Assembly (NCBI GenBank): GCA_937996795.1
Contig: CALKUH010000022.1
Location: 1 to 64,000 of the forward strand
Reading direction: 5' to 3'
Length of the DNA: 64,000 bases
From: an uncultured Verrucomicrobiota bacterium
Lineage (GTDB): Bacteria > Verrucomicrobiota > Kiritimatiellia > CAIVKH01
Made by a program: the position numbers and the translations under genes. Under the pieces are notes generated by a model that made no database searches, was not told the DNA's origin, and was given only the letters and a program-made list of their open reading frames with translations. Positions 7,948 through 16,705 of the stretch are shown here, in pieces; positions within the stretch are counted from its first letter, which is position 1, and each line of letters starts with the position of its first letter.

Positions 7948-10005
7948 ATGAACCGCATCCTGATCGTCGACGACAAGGAGGACAATCTGTACTACCTGCG
8001 CGCCCTGCTCGAGGGCCACGGCTGCGCGGTGGAGGATGCGCGCCACGGGGCGGAGGCGCTGGTGAAGGCGCGCCGCGCGCCGCCGGATCTCATCGTGTCC
8101 GACCTGTTGATGCCGGTCATGGACGGCTACACCCTGCTGCGCATTTGGAAGTCCGACGCGCAGCTCAAGGCCATCCCGTTCATCGTCTACACCGCAACCT
8201 ATACGGAGCCGGCGGATGAACAGCTCGCGCTGGATCTCGGAGCCGATGCGTTCATCCTGAAACCGGCGGAACCGGACGCCTTCCTCTCCCGCATCCACGC
8301 GGTGCAGGCCGCGGTGAACGCCGCGGCCCACACGGCGCCGAACGCGCCGGTCGGGGACGAGACGGAATTGCTGAAGGTCTACAGCGAAACGCTCATTCGC
8401 AAGCTGGAGGAGAAGACGCTGCAACTGGAGGAAAGCAACCGGGCCCTGCAGCAGGATATCGCCGAGCGGAAGAAGGCGGAGGAAGCGCTGCGCCTGCTCC
8501 ACTCCGCGGTCATGCAATCGAAGGAATCCATCCTCATCACCGACGCGGAACTCGATCCGCCGGGGCCGCGCATCCACTTCGTCAACCCCGCGTTCACGCA
8601 GATGACCGGCTACACCGTGGACGAGGTGGTCGGCAAGACGCCCCGCATCCTTCAGGGCCCCCGCACGGACCGCGCGGTGATCAAACGGCTGCGCGAAACA
8701 CTGGCGCGCGGGGAGGTATTCAACGGCGAAACCATCAACTACCGCAAGGATGGATCGGAATATATCCAGGAATGGCAGATCGCCCCGCTCCGCGATGACG
8801 CCGGCGCCATCACGCATTTTGTCGCGCTCCAGCGCGACATGACCGAGCAACGCAAGCTGGAGGAACAATACCGGCAGGCCCAGAAGATGGAGGGCATCGG
8901 CCAGATGGCGGGCGGCATCGCGCACGACTTCAACAACATCCTCACCGTCATCCAGGGCCACTGCGCCCTGCTGCAAACGGACACGTCGCTTCCGCCCGCG
9001 CTGCGCGAGTCGGCGGACGAAATCCAGCAGGCCGCCGAACGCGCCGCCAATCTCACGCGCCAGCTGCTGACGTTCAGCCGCCGGCAGGCCATGCTGCCGC
9101 GCGACCTCGACCTCAACGACATCGTGGGCGGCATCGGCAGGATGCTCAGGCGCGTCCTGCCGGAGCACATCCACCTCCAGCTGCTGCCGGCGCCGCACCC
9201 GCTGGTCCTGAATGCCGATGCGGGCATGTTGGACCAGGTGGTGATGAACCTCGTGCTCAACGCGCGCGACGCCATGCCCGGCGGAGGACGCCTCACCATC
9301 GAGACGGCGGAGGTCCGGCTGGACGACCGCGCGGCGGCGCTGACGTCCCAGGCAAGACCCGGCCGCTTCGCCTGCCTGCGGGTGAGCGACACGGGGAGCG
9401 GGATCGCGCCGGAGGACGTGCCCCATATCTTCGAGCCCTTCTTCACGACCAAAGCCGTCGGAAAAGGAACGGGCCTCGGCCTGGCAACCACGCTCGGCAT
9501 TGTGCAACAACACCAGGGATGGATCACGCTGGACAGCAAGCGGAATCGGGGCACGACGTTCCATGTCTATCTACCCCTGCTTGAACGCGCGGCCACGCAG
9601 GCGCCCGGGAGCGACATGCCCGCGGATGTGCGCGGAGGAACCGAAACCATCCTGTTCGCGGAGGATGATCCGGCCCTGCGCAGCATGGTCCGCAACAGCC
9701 TCGTCCGACTCGGCTATCGCATCCTCGAAGCCTCCAGCGGTGTCAGCGCCTTGCGCGTGTGGAAGGAGCACCATGGGGAGATCCGCCTGCTGCTGACCGA
9801 CATGGTCATGCCGGATGGCCTCTCCGGGCTGGATCTGGCCCGGCAGCTACTGGCGGACAAGCCCGCGCTCAAGGTGATCTACACGACGGGATACAGCACG
9901 GAACTCTCCGGCGCCGAACAGCACCACGCCGGCCTCACCGTCCTGCCCAAACCCTTCACTGCGCAGCAACTCGCCAGCCTGATCCGCGCCAGCCTCGACA
10001 GCTAA
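7948..10005 (+). CDS. Soluble hybrid histidine kinase, REC-PAS-HisKA-HATPase-REC
   Basis: 685 residues from ATG 7948. An N-terminal receiver (Asp52 in LIVSDLLMPVMDGY) is followed by a coiled coil, a PAS domain (about 183-300), a HisKA domain with His326 in GGIAHDFNNILTVIQGH, an ATPase domain (NLVLNARDAMP, DTGSGI, GTGLGLATTLGIV) and a C-terminal receiver with Asp618 in LLLTDMVMPDGLSG. No membrane segment is seen. The HDFNN histidine box is the type found in many PAS-hybrid kinases. Receivers at both ends allow a phosphorelay with the preceding genes. The longer open frame upstream overlaps the lone receiver and has no domain similarity, so it was not used. Confidence 0.9.
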   Translation: MNRILIVDDKEDNLYYLRALLEGHGCAVEDARHGAEALVKARRAPPDLIVSDLLMPVMDGYTLLRIWKSDAQLKAIPFIVYTATYTEPADEQLALDLGADAFILKPAEPDAFLSRIHAVQAAVNAAAHTAPNAPVGDETELLKVYSETLIRKLEEKTLQLEESNRALQQDIAERKKAEEALRLLHSAVMQSKESILITDAELDPPGPRIHFVNPAFTQMTGYTVDEVVGKTPRILQGPRTDRAVIKRLRETLARGEVFNGETINYRKDGSEYIQEWQIAPLRDDAGAITHFVALQRDMTEQRKLEEQYRQAQKMEGIGQMAGGIAHDFNNILTVIQGHCALLQTDTSLPPALRESADEIQQAAERAANLTRQLLTFSRRQAMLPRDLDLNDIVGGIGRMLRRVLPEHIHLQLLPAPHPLVLNADAGMLDQVVMNLVLNARDAMPGGGRLTIETAEVRLDDRAAALTSQARPGRFACLRVSDTGSGIAPEDVPHIFEPFFTTKAVGKGTGLGLATTLGIVQQHQGWITLDSKRNRGTTFHVYLPLLERAATQAPGSDMPADVRGGTETILFAEDDPALRSMVRNSLVRLGYRILEASSGVSALRVWKEHHGEIRLLLTDMVMPDGLSGLDLARQLLADKPALKVIYTTGYSTELSGAEQHHAGLTVLPKPFTAQQLASLIRASLDS

Positions 10006-10119
10006 CGCACCGGCAAGGCCGCTGCCCGGCACAACACAGGATTATCGGCATTTCCCCTAGGCCGGTGTTGATGGTATCCATGATATTCGCGGCGCGGGGC
10101 GTCCCGCTAGACTCGCGCC

Positions 10120-12117
10120 GTGAAGGGGGATCACACGGACCTTGAGGCGGCGGGACGGCTCCGGATGCTGGAATCCTTGTGGGCCGACGGTCCGGCCATG
10201 TTATTCCTCTGGCGCGTGGCGCCGGACTGGCCGGTGGAATTCGTCTCGGAGAACGTGCGGCAGCTCGGCTACACGAAGAAGGATTTCCTCAGCGGACGCG
10301 TGAAATGGTGCTCGATCACGCATCCGGAAGACCTCCCCCGCCTGGAGGCGGAAACGGCTCAGTACCTCGCCGAGGGGCGGGACCATTTCCGCCAGCACTA
10401 CCGGCTGCTCTCCGCGGACGGGCACGTTCGGTGGATGGACGACTGCACGCAAACCCTGCGCGATGCCGAGGGCCGGATCACGCATGTGCAGGGCTTTATC
10501 CAGGATGTCACCGCGCTGCATGAGGCGCGGGAATCCCTCGCCCGCCAGGTGGCGGATCGCACGGCGGCGCTGGAGGACCAACGGCTCTGGCTCGAGCGGG
10601 AGATTCTCGAGCGTAAACGCGCGGAGCATGCGCTGCGCGAAAGCGAAGAGCGGCTCCACCTCGCCGTGCGGTCCGCCCCGATCACGCTCTTCTCACAGGA
10701 CCGCACGCTGCGCTACACGTGGGTGTTCAACCCGCCCGCGGGCATCCACATCGAGCAACTGATCGGACGGACGGATGCCGAACTGTTCGGCGACGATGAC
10801 CCGGGCCTCGCCCCGTTCAAGCAGCAGGTGCTCGATACCGGGCGCCGCGCCCAGCGCGAAGTCAACGTGTCCATCGGAGGCGCCTCCCGCAGTTTCAATG
10901 TAGCCGCCGAGCCGCTGCGCGACCGGAAGGGCGCCATCATCGGCCTGATCTGCGCGGCATTCGAGATCACGGCGCTCAAGCAGAGCCAGGCCGCGCTGGC
11001 TGAAAGCGAAGCGCGCTACCGCGCGATCGTGGAGACCTTCGACGGCCTGATCTACATCTGCTCGGACGATTACCAGATCGAGTTCATGAACCAGAAACTC
11101 ATCGAGCGCACCGGGCGCTGTGCGGTGGGCGAGAAATGCCACAAGGCGCTGCACGGCCTCGACCATGTCTGTCCCTGGTGCCAGAACGAGCGCGTGGCAC
11201 GAGGCGAGCGGGTGCGGTGGGAAGTGCAAAGTCCGCTCGACGGGCGTTGGTACTATGTCGTGAACACGCCCATCAAACGCCCGGACGGCAGCATCGCCAA
11301 AATGGCGGCGATCCTCGACATCACGGAACGCAAGGAATCCGAGCGGCAGCGCGACTCCATGCGGCAGACGATGCAGCGCGCGCAACACCTCGAAAGCATG
11401 GCGCGGCTGAGCGGCAACATCGCCCACCACTTTAACAACCAGCTCACCGTCGTGCTCGGCAATGCGGAACTGGCCGCGAGCGATCTGCCGCAGGAAAGTC
11501 CCTTGCAGGATTATCTCTCGGATATCCGGCAAGCCGCCGAACGCGCGGCCCGCTTGAGCGACGAACTGCTGACCTGCTCGGGTCACGCCTTTTCATCCCT
11601 GCGGCCCGGCGAGCTCAACCAGCTGGTCCACTCGTGTGAATCCCTGATCGGTGTGGCCGCCGCGCCGCGCGTGGAGGTCATCTACGCGCTGGCCGACCCC
11701 TCGCCATGCGTTCGCATGGATCTCCGCCTGATGCAGCAGGCCCTTCTGAATCTCGTCACGAACAGCGTCGAGGTCATCGGCGACCAGATCGGCACGCTGC
11801 GCATCGAAACAGGCGTGCAGGTCCTCTCCGGACACGACCTGGATCGACTGCACCCGCCGGCGACCCGCACCGCCGGGCCCTACGCATTCCTGCGGGTCGC
11901 GGACAACGGCGGCGGACTCGCGCCCGAAATCCAGGCGCGCCTGTTCGATCCGTTCGCCAGCACCAAGGGCATCGGACGGGGCCTCGGCCTGCCCCTGACG
12001 CTCGGCGTCGTCACCACACACCACGGCGGGATCGCGGTGGAGTCCCAGACCGGCAAGGGCTGCGCCATCACCATCTACCTGCCCGCCGAAGAGCCGAATT
12101 GCCCCGCCCACACCTGA
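10120..12117 (+). CDS. Soluble triple-PAS histidine kinase
   Basis: 665 residues from a GTG start with no strong ribosome site. Three PAS-type domains (about 25-145, 185-290, 300-410) are separated by coiled coils and followed by a HisKA/HATPase core: His436 in GNIAHHFNNQLTVVLG, NLVTNSVEVI, DNGGGLAPE and GLGLPLTLGVV. The third PAS carries Cys340, Cys351 and Cys354 (GEKCHKAL, then VCPWCQNE), a Cys-bearing PAS variant that may sense redox state or bind metal (inference). HHFNN replaces the more usual HDFNN. The gene is separated from the preceding kinase by 114 bp and probably has its own promoter. Confidence 0.87.
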   Translation: MKGDHTDLEAAGRLRMLESLWADGPAMLFLWRVAPDWPVEFVSENVRQLGYTKKDFLSGRVKWCSITHPEDLPRLEAETAQYLAEGRDHFRQHYRLLSADGHVRWMDDCTQTLRDAEGRITHVQGFIQDVTALHEARESLARQVADRTAALEDQRLWLEREILERKRAEHALRESEERLHLAVRSAPITLFSQDRTLRYTWVFNPPAGIHIEQLIGRTDAELFGDDDPGLAPFKQQVLDTGRRAQREVNVSIGGASRSFNVAAEPLRDRKGAIIGLICAAFEITALKQSQAALAESEARYRAIVETFDGLIYICSDDYQIEFMNQKLIERTGRCAVGEKCHKALHGLDHVCPWCQNERVARGERVRWEVQSPLDGRWYYVVNTPIKRPDGSIAKMAAILDITERKESERQRDSMRQTMQRAQHLESMARLSGNIAHHFNNQLTVVLGNAELAASDLPQESPLQDYLSDIRQAAERAARLSDELLTCSGHAFSSLRPGELNQLVHSCESLIGVAAAPRVEVIYALADPSPCVRMDLRLMQQALLNLVTNSVEVIGDQIGTLRIETGVQVLSGHDLDRLHPPATRTAGPYAFLRVADNGGGLAPEIQARLFDPFASTKGIGRGLGLPLTLGVVTTHHGGIAVESQTGKGCAITIYLPAEEPNCPAHT

Positions 12118-12215
12118 CGACGGTGCTGGACAGCCGGGCGCATGGTGGGTAATTATCCAATACTTACACGAGTCAGTCTTGCACGCGACTCGGCACGAGC
12201 CTGGGGAGGCATTGG

Positions 12216-15200
12216 ATGGTGGAGCGCGCGACTATACGCAGGGTGTCGGGGTCTGTCCGTCTGGCATGGAGCGGTCTGCTCGGCCTGCTGGCGGCGGGCG
12301 CGCCCGCCGCGCTCGCGGTGGACGGCACGATGCCGAACCTGACCTACATGGCGACGCAGGTCTTCACGCGGATCAGCCCGCAACTCAGTTCGCTGCACCT
12401 GAACCAGCCCTCCGTCTTCAACGGCTACCTGCTGCTGGCAGGCAACGGCGTGCACGAGGTGTGGGACATCGCGAACCCCTACGCGCCAGTGAAGCGCGCG
12501 ACAATGACCAGCCCGTTCGCCGCGGGCGAGGCGGAGTCGCACCAGGTCACCTACGCCCGCATGCCGAACGGCACGACGTACCTCGCGACGATCTCCGGCA
12601 AAGGGGTGGACATCTGGAATGTGACGACGACCACGAACCCGGTCCTCGTCAGCAGCCTGCAACTGCCGAACATCAACTACGGCGACGTGGCGGGCGCGAT
12701 CTGGGGCGTCGCGTGGCAGGGCAACTACCTCTTCGCCGGCGCGACGGTGCACGGCCTGTACGTCATTGATGTGAGCAATCCCGCGTCGCCCCAACATATC
12801 AAGACCGTCAGCCAGGCCAACCTCGGCGGCGTCTCGGCGGGCCCGCTGTTCGCGGTCGGCAACCTGCTCGTCATCACAACGCCCAAGGACACGTCCGGCA
12901 TCGCCACGGTGGACATCACCGACCCGACCGACCCGCGCCTGCTCGATTCCGTGACCGGCGGCGCGAATTCGTACATCGGCGGGTTCTACGACGGCTACGC
13001 CTACCTCATCACGCCGCTGCGCACGTACGACGTGACGACGGACCCGCGCAACATCCAGCTCGTCGGCTCATTCAACGTGCCGGCCAGCGAATACGTCAGC
13101 TTCGCGGACCGGACCCTGTTCCTCGGCGGCCTGCGCGGCGGCACGGAAGGCGTCTACAAATACAGCATCACCAACGCGGCGAGCCCCGTGCTGCTGGGCC
13201 GTTACGTCGGACGCAATCCCGCGTGGGACGACCAGTTCACCTGCCCCATCGGCAACCTGCTCGCCGTCGCGGACGACCAGCTCGTGAACAACCAATACGT
13301 CGGCGCGGTCCTCGTCGTGCACGCGCAGCAGCCCGACACGAAGCCGCCGCACGTGCTCAAGGCGTTCCCCGCGGATGGCGCGCAGAACCAGCCGACCGGC
13401 ACGCGCATCGCGCTCTCCCTGTCCGAGTGGCCGGAGTTCGCGACGGTGAACGCGACCTCGTTCATCGTGCGTCCGCTGGGCGGCCAGCCGATCACCGGCC
13501 GCTGGTCCTGCACGTACACGCTGATGAACTTCGCCCCCGCCGAGCCGCTGCTGCCGAACACGACGTATGAAGTCATCCTGCCCGCGGGCGGCGTGCGCGA
13601 CCTCGTCGGCAACGCCATCACGTCGCAATTCCGCTCCACGTTCCAAACCGCGTCCGGCGTCACCGGGTTCCCCGGCGACCTGCAGGTGGCCGCCGTGCCG
13701 CCGACACCGCTGGGCAGCCCCACGCATTTTTCGCTCGCGCAGGGCCCGGCGCCGGGCGGCGTCTACGGATGGGACTTCGGCAACGGGTTCACCAACATCG
13801 GCCCCTCCGCCTCGCACACCTACGCTGCGCCCGGCCGCTACAGCGTCGTCCTCCGCGCCTCGCAGACCAACACGCTGCACGAGGCGGAACAGGCCCAGCT
13901 CAGCGGCGGGGTCGCCGTGCAGACGGAACACGCGGGCTACAGCGGGACCGGCTTCGCGGACTATCCCGGCAGCACCGGGTCGGATGTCTTCGTGCGCTGG
14001 ACGGTGAACCAGCTCTCCGCCGGCACGGTGCGCCTCGCGTTCCGCTACGCGAACGGCAGCGGCACGAACCGCCCGCTCCATCTCGTCGTGAACGGCGGCG
14101 CGCCGGTCGCGCTCCCATTCCCGGCCGGCACGGGGTGGACAAACTACATCACGCTCACCCACTCGAACGTCGCGCTGAATGCCGGCACAAACACCGTCGA
14201 GCTGCGCGCCACCGCGGGCGCCGCGGGCGCGAACCTCGACGCGCTGACCGTGGTGCGCTCGAATGCAACGCCGCTGGTCCAGAGTTTCGTCCACATCGTG
14301 CACCGCCCGCTCGCCTCGCCCGCCCCGACACACAGCCGCCCGCTCGCCCTGAATGCGGCGGCCGGCACGCTGTGGGTCGCAAACCCCGATCACGACACGG
14401 TCACGGCCATCGACACCGACACGCTGACGAAACTCGGGGAGTATCCCGTCGGCGACCAACCCGAGACCCTGGCGCTCGCGCCCGATGGCGCGGTGTGGGT
14501 CGCGAACCACGGCGCGGCGTCCCTCTCCATCCTCAACGCCGCCGGCACGCTCGTCACGAACCTCGCGCTGCCGCGCGCGTCACAACCCTATGGCCTCGCC
14601 TTCGCGCCCGACGGATCGACCGCCTACGTCGCGCTACAGGCCCTGGGGCGCGTGCTGAAAATCGACGCCGCGTCGCGCAGCGTCACCGGCACGCTGGACC
14701 TGCCGGCGGATCCCGACGGCCTGCGTCCCGCCGTGCGCGGCGTGGCGGTGCGCGGCGACGGGCAGCGCGTTTATGTGAGCCGGTTCATTTCCCCGTCGCA
14801 ACGCGGCGAGGTGTATGAAATCAACCCGGTGGCGATGTCGCTCGTTCGCACGCTGACGCTGACAAACGACCCCGGGCCCGACACGCCGATGAGTTCGCGC
14901 GGCATCCCGAACTATCTCAACGCGCTGGCGATCAACCCCGACGGCACGCGGCTCTGGGCGCCATCCAAGAAGGACAATCTCCAGCGCGGCGCGGGACGCG
15001 ACGGCCTCGCTCTCACACACGACCTCACCGTGCGCGCGATCTCGTCGTCCATCGACCTCGCGTCCGGAAACGAATTGCCCGCCGAGCGCGTGGACTACGA
15101 CAACCGCGACCGCGCGCACGCCGTCGCCTTCAGCTCCCTCGGCGACCTCGCCTTCGTGACGATGCCGGGCAACAACCATGTGCAGGTGGTCAACACCTAC

Positions 15201-16631
15201 AACGGCGCGCAGGTCACGCAACTGCCCGCGCAACAGGCGCCCACCGGCGTGCTGTACGACCCGGTGGCCCAGCGCCTCTACGTGCTCAATTTCCTCGCGC
15301 GCTCGCTGTCGGCGTTCGATGTCTCCGCGCTCGTCAACGCGACGGACAATGCCGCCGTGCCGCTCGGCGCGCCGCTGGCGCTCACGGCCACGGAGCCGCT
15401 CGCGCCCGAGGTCCTGCTCGGCAAACAGCTCTTCTACGACGCAACCAGCACGCGCCTGAACCAGGAAGGCTACATGAGCTGCGCGTCGTGCCACCTCGAC
15501 GGCGGGCAGGACGGACGCGTCTGGGATTTCACCGACAGCGGCGAAGGCTTCCGCAACACCATCGACCTGCGCGGCCGCGCGGGCATGGCGCATGGGCGCC
15601 TGCACTGGAGCGCAAACTTCGACGAGGTGCAGGATTTCGAGGGCCAGATCCGCGCGCTTGGCGCAGGCACGGGCCTGATGAGCAACACGGCCTTTTTCGC
15701 CGGCACGCGCGCCCACCCGCTCGGCCTGACGAAAGCGGGACACAGCGCCGACCTCGACGCGCTCGCGGCGTATGTCGCGTCCCTGGACCGCGTGCCCCCC
15801 AGCCCGCATCGCGCGGCGGATGGCGCGCTCACGGCGGACGCGCTCGCGGGCCGGCAATTGTTCATCGACCGCGCGTGCGCGTCCTGCCACGGAGGCACGC
15901 ACTTCACCGACAGCCCGCTCGGCGGCTTCCACGACGTCGGCACCCTCAAGCCCTCCTCCGGCCAGCGGCTCGGCTCGGCGCTCACCGGCCTCGACACCCC
16001 GACGTTGCGCGGCGTCTGGGCGACCGCTCCCTACCTGCACGACGGCTCCGCCGCGACGCTGATGGACGTGCTGACGACGGCCAACCCCGGCGGCGCGCAC
16101 GCCAATGTCAGCGGGCTCACCACCGGCCAGCTCGCCCAACTCGTGGCGTATCTCCAGCAGATTGACGAAAGCGAACCCTCCGCCCCCGCGCCGTCGCATG
16201 CGTCGCTGCCGATCTACGCCAACTACGCCGCGGCCCACTCGTTTCCCGGCGGCGCGGACGATCCGTTCGATGACCCCGATGGCGACGGGCAGCCGAATGT
16301 CGCGGAATACGCCGTAGGCGGGACGGACCCGGCCGGCAGCGAGTGGGCGCCCCTCCGCGCAGCGCGTCTGCCGGGCCCCGGCGCGTTCGCCTTCTCCTAC
16401 CTTCGACTGTCCGGCGGTTACTGGCGCGACGGCCACTATCACGCCGGGAATGTCCGCTACCGGCCCGCCGCGGCACCTGATCTGCTCGCATGGAGCGAAG
16501 CAGTCCAGGAGGTCGCGAACCCGACCAACCTGCCGCCGCCCCCCGCCGGGTACGAGTGGACCACCTACGGCCTTCCGGCCGCGCACACGCAGGGATTCGG
16601 GCGCCTGCGGCTCGACTGGATCGCGCCCTGA
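12216..16631 (+). CDS. Giant secreted protein: propellers, Ig/PKD, CBM and diheme cytochrome domain
   Basis: 1471 residues with a signal peptide (residues 1-34, ending AALAV) and a GGGGAGG ribosome site. In order: an LVIVD-type beta-propeller (about 40-370), an Ig-like Big_5 domain (375-485), a PKD domain (505-550, YGWDFGNGFTNIGPSASHTY), a CBM6-like domain (555-690, HEAEQAQLSGG), a YVTN-type propeller (700-1065) and a MauG/cytochrome-c-peroxidase-like region with two haem motifs, CASCH at 1089-1093 and 1221-1225. The tail has a DDPDGDGQPNVAEYAVGG calcium-binding segment. Periplasmic or surface redox chemistry on a carbohydrate-associated substrate is inferred. No membrane anchor or sorting signal is seen at the C-terminus. 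Confidence 0.85.
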   Translation: MVERATIRRVSGSVRLAWSGLLGLLAAGAPAALAVDGTMPNLTYMATQVFTRISPQLSSLHLNQPSVFNGYLLLAGNGVHEVWDIANPYAPVKRATMTSPFAAGEAESHQVTYARMPNGTTYLATISGKGVDIWNVTTTTNPVLVSSLQLPNINYGDVAGAIWGVAWQGNYLFAGATVHGLYVIDVSNPASPQHIKTVSQANLGGVSAGPLFAVGNLLVITTPKDTSGIATVDITDPTDPRLLDSVTGGANSYIGGFYDGYAYLITPLRTYDVTTDPRNIQLVGSFNVPASEYVSFADRTLFLGGLRGGTEGVYKYSITNAASPVLLGRYVGRNPAWDDQFTCPIGNLLAVADDQLVNNQYVGAVLVVHAQQPDTKPPHVLKAFPADGAQNQPTGTRIALSLSEWPEFATVNATSFIVRPLGGQPITGRWSCTYTLMNFAPAEPLLPNTTYEVILPAGGVRDLVGNAITSQFRSTFQTASGVTGFPGDLQVAAVPPTPLGSPTHFSLAQGPAPGGVYGWDFGNGFTNIGPSASHTYAAPGRYSVVLRASQTNTLHEAEQAQLSGGVAVQTEHAGYSGTGFADYPGSTGSDVFVRWTVNQLSAGTVRLAFRYANGSGTNRPLHLVVNGGAPVALPFPAGTGWTNYITLTHSNVALNAGTNTVELRATAGAAGANLDALTVVRSNATPLVQSFVHIVHRPLASPAPTHSRPLALNAAAGTLWVANPDHDTVTAIDTDTLTKLGEYPVGDQPETLALAPDGAVWVANHGAASLSILNAAGTLVTNLALPRASQPYGLAFAPDGSTAYVALQALGRVLKIDAASRSVTGTLDLPADPDGLRPAVRGVAVRGDGQRVYVSRFISPSQRGEVYEINPVAMSLVRTLTLTNDPGPDTPMSSRGIPNYLNALAINPDGTRLWAPSKKDNLQRGAGRDGLALTHDLTVRAISSSIDLASGNELPAERVDYDNRDRAHAVAFSSLGDLAFVTMPGNNHVQVVNTYNGAQVTQLPAQQAPTGVLYDPVAQRLYVLNFLARSLSAFDVSALVNATDNAAVPLGAPLALTATEPLAPEVLLGKQLFYDATSTRLNQEGYMSCASCHLDGGQDGRVWDFTDSGEGFRNTIDLRGRAGMAHGRLHWSANFDEVQDFEGQIRALGAGTGLMSNTAFFAGTRAHPLGLTKAGHSADLDALAAYVASLDRVPPSPHRAADGALTADALAGRQLFIDRACASCHGGTHFTDSPLGGFHDVGTLKPSSGQRLGSALTGLDTPTLRGVWATAPYLHDGSAATLMDVLTTANPGGAHANVSGLTTGQLAQLVAYLQQIDESEPSAPAPSHASLPIYANYAAAHSFPGGADDPFDDPDGDGQPNVAEYAVGGTDPAGSEWAPLRAARLPGPGAFAFSYLRLSGGYWRDGHYHAGNVRYRPAAAPDLLAWSEAVQEVANPTNLPPPPAGYEWTTYGLPAAHTQGFGRLRLDWIAP

Positions 16632-16636
16632 ACGGC

Positions 16637-16654
16637 GGACGCCGGGCGTTTTTT
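16637..16654 (+). terminator. Probable rho-independent terminator after the cytochrome fusion gene
   Basis: A short GC-rich hairpin (ACGC-CGG-GCGT, extendable by two G-U pairs) runs straight into six T residues a few bases after the stop codon and before glnS. The stem is short, so confidence is moderate. Confidence 0.5.
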
Positions 16655-16705
16655 GCTGTCCCGCCGCCGTCCAATCGCTAGAAATACGCGCTTTCAGGAA
16701 CATCC

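Noticed and set aside
13700..16700. CRISPR-like regularity in repeated GC-rich triplets
   Set aside because: The periodicity is codon bias of beta-propeller and cytochrome coding sequence; there are no direct repeats with uniform spacers anywhere in the window.
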